NCBI GenBank assembly: GCA_949358305.1
Contig: OX442320.1
Span: 10,124,259 to 10,184,258 of the forward strand
Direction of reading: 5' to 3'
Length of the DNA: 60,000 bases
Source: Strigamia acuminata
Lineage: Eukaryota > Arthropoda > Chilopoda > Geophilomorpha > Linotaeniidae
Part shown: positions 44,121-54,900 of the stretch, piece after piece
How the letters are laid out: each line of letters opens with the position of its first letter
Numbering within the stretch: position 1 is the first letter of the stretch
Program-made: the position numbers and the translations under genes
The notes under the pieces: model-generated
What the model was told of the DNA's origin: nothing
Database searches by the model: none
The model's input: the letters and a program-made list of their open reading frames with translations, nothing else

Positions 44121-47100
44121 TCAGCACGTAAAACTCTGTTTCAGCCACTAAAACACAAAAAAATTTAAAAAAAAAAAAAACATGAAAAATGCAAATAATC
44201 CATTAAAATAAAATAAATATTCACCTCGATCAAGTTCAATTTAATGTATCCATTTTGCAGAGGATCTTTCTTATCAAAAATACCTAAAAATAATGAGAAA
44301 ATAAGACACAAAGTTGTCTACAACGACGCAAATACGACTCACTGAATGCCATAGTCAAGTGCAAAATGGCCGACACGTAATCGCCAAAGCGCAACGTTCC
44401 GTCTTTGCGCATGTAGCGCATGACGAGCAGCGACAAAATGTCGGTGCTCAACTGGAATCCAACTTCCAGCAGCGCATCTCGTAATCTCTCGGCCCTCAAC
44501 ACCCCCGTTGTGCCTTTGGTGTGGTTTTTAAACGCGTTCTGCCAATACTTCAGACTGCACATCATGTTCATGAAGTCGGAGAATTTCAGCCGACCCGAAC
44601 CGGAAGACGAAACATCGCAATAACCGTCAAAGAAAAGCAATTTTATGACATACAATTGATTAATAATTCGACTCGATCAAGGATACGTCCAGGGCCAAAA
44701 CGATCTGACGACAAACTTCGAGACTCGCGCAGCTTTTCACGTAATCTGCAAAACAAAGAAATGTTAACAAAAAACAAAAAACAGTCAAAAAACCGAATAT
44801 TAATAATAAAATTAGAGTGATTTGCATTTTTCAATGCAAGTTTTGCCTTTTTTAGGATAAATATCGATAAATTTTACTATACAAATTGCATTTTATCAAT
44901 TAAACTTTATATTTTTCAATGGAAATGTATTATTTTAACTTAAAAATGGCTTATTTTCATTACTCCGTTATTTTACCATTTGGTAAAACCGCTTCCAACA
45001 ATTCCTGCAATTCAAACATGTTGATGGTTTTGTGTTCGTTGGCCAGTTGCAGGAAAACAGCTTCATATTGGCCCAAACCCTTGGGATCGGGCGTCACCGG
45101 CGCCTAAAAACAAAATAAGTAAAAACAACAACAATAAATCTATTATATTTACCTTCAGAATCGCCGATTTACTCGTAACTGGCATAACATCGATCAACCT
45201 AAATAAAAACAACATTAATCAAGCATTAAATCACTCCCGACACACAAACTTGCTTCAATTTTAAAGGTTTGCTCGAATAAACGCGCAGAGTAAACGTGGC
45301 TTCTTGTCCCGGCTCGAACGTGGTCGGAATGACGACGTAGCCGCCCTGTTCCAACTGACAGCGGTGCGTCACCTGCCTGCTGTTCGTGTACTGCGAATTC
45401 ACGAACGATTTGTTCTTCTTATAGAAACTCTTGTCGATATTCTCGGCGTTGTTCTTCGCCAGTTGGTACAAAGTGTAACCGATCACTTTGGGCTCGAGGA
45501 TGCAATGCTGGTTCAGCGAAACAATCACCTCCTCCATGTCCGACAACATCAAATGAAACTGAGGATTTATGTGAAACGTGTCTGAAATTTAATAAATTAA
45601 TTTAATAAATACATTAAATTTAATTAAATTAATTCAAACACAAATTTGTACCCGCATTGTTCCTGCAGCCTCCAGCCGTGACTCCTTTCTGCCAAGCGCT
45701 TTGCCACATGCGCATTTGCCACGCGCAACGGGTCCTCAAGCTCGGTTCATCCTTGCTCGTCTCGCCGTCGAGATGCACGAGTTCCAAATGCGTGAAAGTT
45801 GAAGAAAACTCGTCAAAAGACATCCAAAACTCGTTCTCCAGAAGGTTTTCCACGTCCAAACGATCAATATCATCCGTGGATATCTCATCCCATAATTTGG
45901 AGCTGATTAAACGAAGTTTTAAGCGATTTGGCTTGATTTTTAAGTGATTTAGCACTTACTGTTTCGCCCACTCGCCACTGTACGTCGCTGTAGTCGGTAA
46001 CGGGTTCCGTAAACAAATTAATTGTATTTTGTTTCCCATGTAAGTTTCTGCCTATACAAAACGATTTAATCGGACAATCCGCGTTTGTTTTCGTGGGAAA
46101 TGACCTTTCTTTACCTTATCTAAGCATAAAACCCTGTAATTTGTTCCGACCATGATCCCGTTCGATAACTTCTCGGCCTGACTCCTCACCTTGAATTTAC
46201 GCAAAATAACACATCAAAATTAAAAGCAAAAAAGAAAAGAAAAGAAAAACATTTTAAAATTGATTGATATCTCACTTGCGATTGATTAACCGTACACGTC
46301 ACTATCGACGTCATGTCTAAAAGTTTATTCAACAGTCGTGTGCACTGAGCGTGATCGCTGAACATTTTCACAGACTCAGTTATCCCGCCCGTCAAATCCG
46401 CCAATCCGTCCAAACTGCAGCCATATTTAAGCGCTTCGTACGAACCGTGCAATCTGAAATTTAATTTAATTTAATTTAATTAATTCCATTGGAAATCCTT
46501 TCAAATTTCATTTGTATTCCACATTTCACGCACAAACATTTTTTTACATTTTTATTTGCGGTTTAGTTTCATATCGACAATTTACGGTGACTAGACAATG
46601 GTTATCTATTACGTATACGCAAAAATTGTCATATCGCACTGAACAAGTTGATTTACTGTAAAAACTACATTTTTGTACGCAAAATGACATTCAATTGACT
46701 TATTTCAAGCCAAAAATTCATAAGTCATTTTTTTCTTAGGATATCTACCGGTATTATAAATAAAAATCAAAAATCAAAAACAAATTTACTTGGCGTAAGC
46801 TTTTTCCAGCAGGGATGCCCAAAACTGATTCGAGCCGTTACATTGTACAAAAACGAGCCTGCTGTTGACTGTCGGCAGACGATCGTCCACGACCACTTCT
46901 TGCCATTCGCCGCACCACCAGATGCGAAAGCGAAAAATTCCCGCGTAATTCTCGTCATCGAAGCCTTGGTCGGCAGGCACGACTCGGTAAAACAGTCCAC
47001 GGGTTAGATTCAACGAGCCCAGACACGATACGAACCATTGATCGCCTGCAAAATTCAAAAATCGTTCAATTGAAACGAGACAAAACAATAGGCCGCCATT

Positions 47101-48253
47101 GTGTGACCGCCATTTTCAGGTCGAGTGATACAAAAGGTTGAGTGAGGTCTGAGGTTGCATTTATTTAATTACCTAACTTTCCCGGTATAATGTCGAAGTC
47201 GTTGTTCCCATCAGCGATGAAAACTGGTTTGGAGCACCACTCCTAAAAATAATTTCATTTTTATTATCGTTTTGATTCGCTTGTATTTATAGACAATTTA
47301 TTGTAAGGATGAGAATTTGATGACGGCGCGACAAAAAGTAGTCCCCAACCTAGAATACACGGAGGTTGTTTAACTGTTCATTTTTTACTTTTCAAACTTG
47401 AACTTGGGAGAGGCAATGTGGAAATAAGGTTAATAGAACGAGAAAAATCAATAATGTCATTAATACAAGGTGGAGTTTGTAATTATTTTTCAATGTTTTT
47501 AAAATATTTTCTTAATGTTTTTTAAATGACTATAAATATTCTTAAATTTCATTAAATTTAATAAAAAAAAATTTAAATCTTCTTAAATCTTCTTAAATTT
47601 CATTAAATTTCATTAAATTTAATAAAAAAAAATTAAATCTTCTTAAATCTTCTTAAATTTCATTAAATTTCATTAATTATCATTAAATATCAATAAATAT
47701 CATTAAATTTCATTAAATTTCCGTAAATTTCCTTAGATATTCTTTAATTTCTTTAATTTCTTGAAATTTCTTGACATTTCTTGAAATTTCGTGACATTTC
47801 TTGAAATTTCGTGACATTTCTCGACATTTAATGGAATGGTTTTGACATATTTTGAAATTTTATTTGCATGTGTTTTAGGTAAGGATTTTTCAAATGGTTG
47901 AGTTGCCGAAGAATGCGGACATTTAAAAAAGGTGGAACGTTAAGAATAAAAAGGTGAACGAACTTGATCAAATCATTTCAAGTAAACAAACGAGAATATT
48001 ATGCAAAATCAGTGAAACATTGAAGGAAACTTAAATCAACCCCTCGATTAAACGATTAAAAAAACATGAGAAAATAAAAACAATTAAAAACAAAAGAAAA
48101 AACAAAAACATTTACCTTAGGTCGTTTCCACACAAACTGAAACGGCGGTGTCTGGTGATAGAAAACAGAAGCTTGCGATGCAGGAAAATCCCTATCTTCG
48201 AACAATTCTCCCTTTTTCGCGCACAGTCGGCGCAATTTCTCGTATTCCGACAT
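44121..48253 (-). CDS. CalpC: Calpain C-like, catalytically dead calpain
   Basis: Fourteen coding exons on the minus strand give 662 aa: 48253-48116, 47242-47173, 47045-46790, 46453-46276, 46189-46115, 46051-45960, 45902-45652, 45581-45242, 45198-45153, 45103-44977, 44745-44687, 44613-44343, 44283-44225, 44147-44121. Order: N-terminus (FEDRDFPASQASVFY), protease core, domain III (EFWMSFDEF, STAGGCRN-type TAGGCRN), linker, penta-EF-hand, end WLKQSFTC. Classical calpains have Cys in GDCW, His in GHAY and Asn in RNPW. Here they read GDQW (Gln72), GTNY (Thr230) and RNPL (Asn255 kept), so it should not cleave. This fits insect calpain C, in which the active site is lost. The EF-hands lack most acidic ligands. 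The exon 8 donor is uncertain (45242 or 45250), and exon 12 follows an unusual intron. An acceptor just upstream of the ATG implies a 5' UTR intron. Confidence 0.88.
44614..44686 (-). other. Probable U12-type intron of calpain C with non-AG end
   Basis: After the Asp codon ending exon 11 the minus strand reads GTATCCTTG, matching the U12 donor consensus, and TTTTCTTTGAC, close to the U12 branch site, lies 10-13 nt before the point where the EF-hand frame resumes. No AG occurs in that stretch. The intron would be 73 nt (ending AT) or 70 nt (ending GC). A frame change and in-frame stops make some intron or a frameshift necessary. Confidence 0.55.
47480..47830. repeat. AT-rich degenerate repeat in calpain C intron 1
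   Basis: Words such as 'cttaaatttcattaaattt' and 'tttcttgaaatttcgtgaca' are repeated many times. No coding role. Confidence 0.85.
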
Positions 48254-48437
48254 CTTCCCGACCAAAATCTAAACAAAAATAACCATTTTTCACTTTTTAC
48301 ATTCAAACCAAACCAACAACTTGCCTTTAAACATCCGTTCCGTCAACACATCAATCTCTGCCGTTTCCGTCAACCATTCGCAGCAACAAACAAACAAACA
48401 AATCCAATCCAAACAAACAACAAACCGTCGATCATCA

Positions 48438-48590
48438 ATGGCGACACAACCCGCTCAAGTCGTTCTCGCACTAGCAAATCAGAAAAGAAACTTCCAAGGC
48501 CCCGTTACGAAATGGAAGGTCATTCGCCCAAGGCCAGAAAAACCACGCAGGTGTATGAAAATACCTGAAACAACTCCACGAGAAAAATAA
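48438..48590 (+). CDS. Hypothetical 50-aa basic ORF between calpain C and sulfakinin
   Basis: The plus-strand frame starts at ATCAATGG (a reasonable initiation context). It reads MATQPAQVVLALANQKRN, is rich in Arg, Lys and Pro, and is followed by several AATAAA words. It lies opposite the 5' flank of calpain C. It could be a microprotein or a chance frame in the 5' UTR region; no family is recognised. Confidence 0.2.
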   Translation: MATQPAQVVLALANQKRNFQGPVTKWKVIRPRPEKPRRCMKIPETTPREK

Positions 48591-48826
48591 AAAATATAAA
48601 AATATAAATAAATAAAAACTCCATCTAACGACAAAAACCAGAACTAATTCCACATGAAATATGTTTTTATTCGTACATTATCGTCATTTGACTTTACACG
48701 TGAATAAAAATAATGTTAAGGCTCGTAAAAAATGAAAAAATTCAAAACAAACAAATATAATTTAAAAAATTACTCTTTTCTTTTTGTTTTTTACGTTTTT
48801 GAAATGTAAAATCGGTGGTGATGTGG

Positions 48827-49174
48827 TCAAGCACTGCGCCCGTACCGCGGATGACCGTAATCGTCGAATTCTCGTTTGCCGAATCGCATGTGGCCGTAAT
48901 CGTCGAAATTGCGTTTCGTTTTGTCAAGCGACTCGAAGAAATCGTCAAACTCCGACTCGACTTCCTCTTTGACACTCGAGTTTTCGGCCTCCGATTCTAT
49001 CGGCCGACGGAGCGGCGCATCGTGCAACTTGAGGTACAAATATGGCGCCATCATGTTCGCCAGCCGGGACTCGTGTTTCGCTGACCGGGGCAAAGAAGGC
49101 GACCCGTTCGACGACATCACGCATATGCAGACGAGCACAACACACTGTACGAGCGAAATAACTCGATAATTCAT
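48827..49174 (-). CDS. Sk: Sulfakinin neuropeptide precursor
   Basis: The 115-aa prohormone is in one exon. The ATG at 49174 is used; the codon before it is GTG. Residues 1-~25 are a hydrophobic signal peptide, and a variable spacer with an acidic stretch (EVESEFDDFFESLDK) follows. KR (87-88) releases NFDDYGHMRF, followed by GKR, giving an amidated sulfakinin with the sulphatable Tyr. The second peptide, EFDDYGHPRY, is followed by GR and the C-terminal SA. Sulfakinins are the insect relatives of cholecystokinin/gastrin and act as satiety hormones through a GPCR whose recognition needs the HMRFamide end. The second copy has Met to Pro and Phe to Tyr there. A splice acceptor 13 nt upstream of the ATG (49188) points to a 5' UTR intron, and LTR-2 lies just beyond it. 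Confidence 0.95.
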   Translation of the reverse strand: MNYRVISLVQCVVLVCICVMSSNGSPSLPRSAKHESRLANMMAPYLYLKLHDAPLRRPIESEAENSSVKEEVESEFDDFFESLDKTKRNFDDYGHMRFGKREFDDYGHPRYGRSA

Positions 49175-49268
49175 CACTAGAAAGTGTCTAAAAAGAGAAA
49201 AAATAAAGTTTTGTCATGATTTGTGGGGGAAATGCATCAGATTTCAGTTTATCTAAACCCTGAGACGT

Positions 49269-49941
49269 TGTCACGGGCACGTCTACCCGCCTATTTTTAT
49301 TTTAGAATAACCCAATCTTATTTCTTATAATATTTTCTTGTTTCTCTCACTCGTGATGATTCATCTCGCTTACTCATCTTCAGTTAATGAATGCGCAATC
49401 TGGATGATGCGCATATCATTATTTCTACAATTGAACTCCTATTTTCACCTTTCCACCCCCTTCTCTAATTGATCTGACCAGTCACATGACTGAGTCTTCT
49501 TCTTTCCAATCATCCTAAGTTTAATCACTTCTTCTTATGCTCTCTACTGGATAACACCAATTTCCTTTAGTAACATTTAGATTTAGTCCTCTATTATTTG
49601 CGCCTTCAACAAGCGCTCCTACATCCAACCCTATTGCGCTATTTTCTAAGCCGACATCTTTTATATTATCATTGCCCGATGATATCCCCTTTCCACTTTA
49701 GGTTTATATCACCGTGCTTCCATTCTTTTATGCCTACAAACACCCGTCGTAAGCAAGGAACTGTCCAATATAAATTATGTTAGTCAAACGCGAGTATTAG
49801 GTTTCCTGAGTTTCTGGATGTCCACATTTGAAGGAAACAACGTTTAGGGAAATCTACGAACTTTGCCCATTACTATTGCGCGAATTAGTTTTTGCGCGAT
49901 ATTGTTTAGAATTAATTATACCAACAGAATTAATCGTGACA
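49269..49941 (+). repeat. LTR-2 left LTR, 673 bp
   Basis: It starts TGTCACG and ends CGTGACA, a perfect 7-bp inverted pair. The end is followed by 'aca' and the primer site. A CCAAT-TATAAAT promoter lies near 49765-49775. It cannot be compared with the right LTR, which is outside the window. Confidence 0.8.
49765..49775 (+). promoter_or_regulatory. LTR-2 promoter: CCAAT/TATA
   Basis: CCAAT overlaps TATAAAT here, about 170 bp before the LTR end, a position expected for the U3 promoter. Confidence 0.5.
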
Positions 49942-49944
49942 ACA

Positions 49945-49965
49945 TGGCGAGCCTGACAGGATTCG
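49945..49965 (+). promoter_or_regulatory. LTR-2 primer binding site, tRNA-Arg-like
   Basis: TGGCGAGCCTGACAGGATTCG begins with TGG, three bases after the LTR. It resembles tRNA-Arg primer sites (TGGCGACCGTGACAGG) except for two exchanged positions. The exact tRNA is unconfirmed. Confidence 0.65.
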
Positions 49966-50042
49966 CGCTTATTTAGGCTGAAAACGCGCAAGAAAGTTAA
50001 GTTTTCGTTTAAATTATTAATCATTCTCATTATTTTTTCATC

Positions 50043-51950
50043 ATGTCGAATGAGTTTGGAAACGGTGAGGAAAACCCCACTGTACGAGACCCCTTTGATT
50101 TGGACGAGCTGGCTTCGTCTCTCGACTGGCAGCGTTATGAGCGTTTAAGGCGGACACGAGCGGAGCAAAGTGAGTTATTGATAACCATTGCAAATTCAAT
50201 GCCGCCAACATTTCGTGACAACATGTCGGCTCAAATACCTGGCGTAAACATTTCTGCGCCAACGACAGTTGCCACGTCAACACCAGCATATCAGCTCGTG
50301 CCTCCAGCTTTCTTCACTCCTGGCACGTCAGGAATATCAATGAATCCGACGATTTTACATTCCGAAGCTTTATTGATGTGTGATATTCGTAATCAGTTTT
50401 TCGTTCAGGCACAGGGATTACTCAAAGAAATGCGAAGCATTTACCAACAAGGCACCAGCCCTCCACATCCAACGACACCCCCGTCAGAGGATGGTGGGTC
50501 CTCTCATGGATCCATAAGGGTAAAAGGCAATTCGGCACCATTAGGAAATGAACTTTCCACGGAAGTTCCTCATTGTGGAGGAGCAAGCCACCAACAACAG
50601 TTTGCGCCCACCACCATCACTGCGCAACCGACGTTTACAACCACAACGCCACCGGTAATGACGCAGGCCACTACTTTTACTCAATGTCCGTCCGTGGCAT
50701 CACAAATTATGGATTCAACAAAAGCCAATCAGCAGGTGATGAATTCTTTATTATGTGCCAAAATTAACAACACAGGGCACCCATCCGGAGTAAGGGCCCA
50801 ATTGTCTCTACCATCAATACGAGTAAGACGAGAAGACTCTTCCCGAGGATACAACAATAATAAGGAAAAACTCCCACGTTTCGACCCTGAGAAGGCCACA
50901 CTTGACTCTGTTAATTTGTTTCTTGCGCAATTATTCGCGCATATGTATTCCACCCGCATGCCCGAGGAAGAGTATTTAAAAGTGAATATAATTCAAGCAA
51001 CCCGTAACAAGGCGCAACGTTGGTGGCTCGCATTAAAACCAAAACCCAAAACATGGATTGAGTTCGAGGTATTGTTTCGTAAGGCATTCTCCATGAATTC
51101 AGCGGCAGCCAATGTGAAAATTGCAAATCGAAAGCAACGCAGTGGAGAGTCCACCATGACTTTTCTCAGCGAAATAATTTATTATTTAGAAATTGCAGGC
51201 TACACAGACCCTGGATTACAATGGGAGAAGGCCCAGAACATGCTACTGTCTGACGTCGTCCAACTTTTGAGAACAATGCACGTCAAAACTATCGACGAAG
51301 CCATTCAAATAGGAAACGACGTAGACAATCGATTACTACTCGACTCTCATCGCAAAACTGAGTATAAACATTTGGGTCTCGTTGATCAGTTTGCACCTCT
51401 TTCAGAAGTAAACCCCTCATCCCCCACCGTGTTGAAATCCGTGGATAAGTCCAGAGGTGAAGCCGAACCTAAAACTTCCACGTCCCACGACGCCAAACGT
51501 TTTACGCGCTATCGTAAACAACAGCTTATGTTAGAACTAGCTGCGTTGGAAGCCCGACCCGAGCAACCTTCGCCGCCACAGGAGCCAAGTTCAAGTAGCA
51601 GCAGCGACTCGGAATCGGAAGTGGAAACCAAAAAGAGTTCTGTCGCCGGAGCCGCGCAAAAGGTGAACATTTCAGTAAATTCAACCACAATTGCGCCCCC
51701 TGCAGATCTCCCAAAAGACCATGTCTGTTCTACCTCCGTTGTTACATTTGCGCCATCACCAAAACCTCCAACTAGTGTCAAGTTTCCCGAAAAAGGTGCA
51801 GCTTGGCGCAAAACGAGAAAGGATTGGTGGTACATGATTGATAACACTACTTGGCGCCCCATTTGTCCTGTGTGCTACAAAGTTTTCGAGAGGCAGGAAA
51901 ACTCCGACGGCCTGAAGTTCCCACGACCGGCGGAACCAGGCCGCAAGTAA
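50043..51950 (+). CDS. gag: LTR-2 Gag
   Basis: The 635-aa frame starts at the first ATG after the primer region. Residues ~100-270 are Pro/Thr/Gln-rich. Residues ~276-420 form a retrotransposon Gag capsid-type domain (DSVNLFLAQLFAHM, AQRWWLALKP, FEVLFRKAF, RSGESTMTFLSEIIYYLEIAG). A Ser/acidic stretch (SSSSSSDSESEVE) and a Trp-rich end with one CPVC pair follow. No CCHC zinc knuckle is visible. Gag forms the particle around the element RNA. The final 100 nt overlap pol in the -1 frame; no canonical X-XXY-YYZ heptamer stands out in the overlap. Confidence 0.92.
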   Translation: MSNEFGNGEENPTVRDPFDLDELASSLDWQRYERLRRTRAEQSELLITIANSMPPTFRDNMSAQIPGVNISAPTTVATSTPAYQLVPPAFFTPGTSGISMNPTILHSEALLMCDIRNQFFVQAQGLLKEMRSIYQQGTSPPHPTTPPSEDGGSSHGSIRVKGNSAPLGNELSTEVPHCGGASHQQQFAPTTITAQPTFTTTTPPVMTQATTFTQCPSVASQIMDSTKANQQVMNSLLCAKINNTGHPSGVRAQLSLPSIRVRREDSSRGYNNNKEKLPRFDPEKATLDSVNLFLAQLFAHMYSTRMPEEEYLKVNIIQATRNKAQRWWLALKPKPKTWIEFEVLFRKAFSMNSAAANVKIANRKQRSGESTMTFLSEIIYYLEIAGYTDPGLQWEKAQNMLLSDVVQLLRTMHVKTIDEAIQIGNDVDNRLLLDSHRKTEYKHLGLVDQFAPLSEVNPSSPTVLKSVDKSRGEAEPKTSTSHDAKRFTRYRKQQLMLELAALEARPEQPSPPQEPSSSSSSDSESEVETKKSSVAGAAQKVNISVNSTTIAPPADLPKDHVCSTSVVTFAPSPKPPTSVKFPEKGAAWRKTRKDWWYMIDNTTWRPICPVCYKVFERQENSDGLKFPRPAEPGRK

Positions 51951-54900
51951 GTCAACCGGTCTCCACAAGCGTAAAACGTGTGGAATCAACAAGACGTGCT
52001 CCACCTGACATCATCCTTGACGAGAACATTTCCGATAGGATTATTCCAACAACTACTACTTCTTCTATCACTCCTAGTGAGTCTAAACCAGGAATTAGTG
52101 TTGTATCGTCCACACCTCCATCTTCATCACCGATAGTGACGAATCAACGGAAAACTTCAGTTTTGCAACCTGTGGCTTTCCAATTAGCATCTGGACCTGT
52201 TTCAAAGTCGACAGCCTTGCAAGCTGCGACTGCACAGAAACAAATCACCAAGAATGTGAGTAAAAACTTTAAACTACCCATTATTAAGCCTACTTCCAGT
52301 GTCAATTCAACTAAAGCACCCAAGGAAGTGATCGCTCCAATGAAGGTATCTTTTGTCATGTTGACATCGGAGGAGCTTAAAGAATCTCAAGAGCCAATTA
52401 TTGAGATAACACGCGCCGATAGATTGCGCAGAGAAGCTCCATGCGTAAAAATATCTTGGGCAAATGTGTCATTTACCGCGCTTTTAGATTCAGGTGCTCA
52501 GACTTGTATCATGAGCGAGGAATTATTTCAACAACTTCACGAAAAAATGGGACTCGAATTTATTAATTTACATGAAAAGGTACAGGTCGCATCCGGACAC
52601 GTGGTTACTGCTTCAAAATCAGTGACGCTTGCGTTGCGAGCGCCGTTGGGAGTGGTGAAATTCGTGTGTTTAGTGTTGCCTGATGCCAAAAATGACTTGA
52701 TCCTCGGACGAGACTTTAACCAAGCAGTCGGAGCCACCATCGATCATGGAAGGAGCCAGTGGAGCTTGGCTGGCTCAGACGAAATTCGTAAATTCGTGAC
52801 CTATGAAGACGCCAAAAAATCCGAGTCCATTCTCGTATTTCCAATGGCACCGGAGGAACTGGATAAATCAGCCACTCCGCCAGTTAAAATAAGTGAGATT
52901 GTTCCAAATAAAATACTCAAGAAGCCTGCGCCACCCAGTGACATTAACTGTGTGCTGCTGTTACACCAACCATTGAAAAATGAGGTTTTCGAGTATCCAA
53001 ACGACGACTCACAAAGACAAGTAAAAACAATTAGGCATCGCAGTCGAACCACGTGGTCGAACATCTGGTCACCAAAACGAAAGGAAACTTCGAGGACTTC
53101 GAGTAAAGTAAAAAAGACCATTTCTCGTAAGTTAACGATAAGTCAATTTCGTCGATTGCGCCGCCTTCGTCATAAATTGAATGTTATTCGTCCCATCGCC
53201 AAACAATTGATTGCGCAACGAGCCAAAGACATTAACGACAAAAAGAAGTTAATTAACGACTCCAGAATAACTGCGCAGCCTACTAATGGTGAGAACGACT
53301 CAAATTCAAGTGTTTACAACATCAACTTTTTGCAGTACCAACCTAGTGAGAATCCGACCGATCTCGATTGGATTTATCACCAGTTATGGAACCATCTGAC
53401 TGTTACGCAAATCAAACTACTAATTGAAACTTTACAGCCAATTTCACAGATTTTCCGAGAGGAAGTCGGTTTATGTAATAATACGGAATATGAAGTTAAT
53501 CTGAAACCGGATTTTCGTCCGATCCATGTTCCAGTACGACCCGTAAACCCTGCGAAAAAGGCAATTATTGACAAGTACATTGACAAGAAACTTCAACAAG
53601 GCATAATTCGCCGTTCACAAAGTGATTGCGCCGTCGCCCCAGTGGTCGTACCCAAAAAGACCGGGGAATGGAGGACAGCAATGGACTTCAGACCCATTAA
53701 TGCGCAAACCATTCCGGATGTGTATCCACTTCCGGACATAGACAATATATTTGCGTATTTAGGTGGTGCACATTGGTTCTCGATAATCGACGGGCGCGAG
53801 GCTTTTCACCAAATTGGAGTGCGCAAAGGAGATGAGCGATTCTTGGCCTTCATAACACACCGAGGACTATTTGAATACGTTCGTATGCCTTTTGGCCCCA
53901 TCAACGGTCCTGCAACACTCCAAAGAGCGATGAATAAGACCTTGGCCAAATATTTATATAAATTCGTATTTGTATACATTGATGATGTTATTATTTTTAG
54001 CAAAACATTTGAGGAGCATGTCCAACATCTGCGCCTCGTTTTGGAGGAATTATTTAATGCCGGTTTCACCATGAACGCCAACAAGACCGAGCTCTGTCAA
54101 CAGCGCCTCGAAGTTTTGGGCCACATCGTGGAATCTGGTCAGATTTCTCCAAATCCGAAAAAAGTGTCAGCTATCCAGAACTATCCTGCGCCAACAAATT
54201 TGCGCGAGTTACAACGTTTCAAAGGTATGGTGGGTTATTATCAATCTTTTATTGCGAACTTTTCCAAGACAAGTGAGGTATTCCGACCATTACTCAAAAA
54301 AGATGCTGTTTGGCATTGGAACGAGGCGCAGCAAGAAGCTTTTGATTATCTTAAAGATCAAATAGCGACTCCAACGCTAAAAAGACGTTTTCCCAGCTGG
54401 AAAAAGCCATTCATCCTTCAAACAGATGCAAGCTACTCCGGTTTGGGGTCGGCTTTAATGCAATTAAATGACGCAGGAGAAAGGATACCGATAGCTTTTG
54501 CTTCTCGTGCACTTAACAGTGCTGAAAAAAACTATAATGTGACTGAAATTGAGTGCCTAGCAGCCGTGTGGGCAGTGAAACGTTTCCGCGCTTATTTAGA
54601 AATGATGCCATTTTATTTAGAGAGTGATCATCGTTCTTTGAAGTGGTTATTTCAACAAAGAGAACCAACTGGCCGACTTGCTCGTTGGGTACTCTCACTA
54701 AGCGAATACAAATTCACTTTCCTGCACTGCTCTGGATGCAAAAATCGAGTGGCCGACGCACTAAGCAGAGCACCAGTCGATCCACCTGAACACGACGAGG
54801 AAGATGACAGTCCACTCGTCGATGAAGCCTGCTACACAGCATATTTTGATGACTGTAACCAATGGCCAGCATTGTCCATCATTACTGAGTTGCCAAAAGA

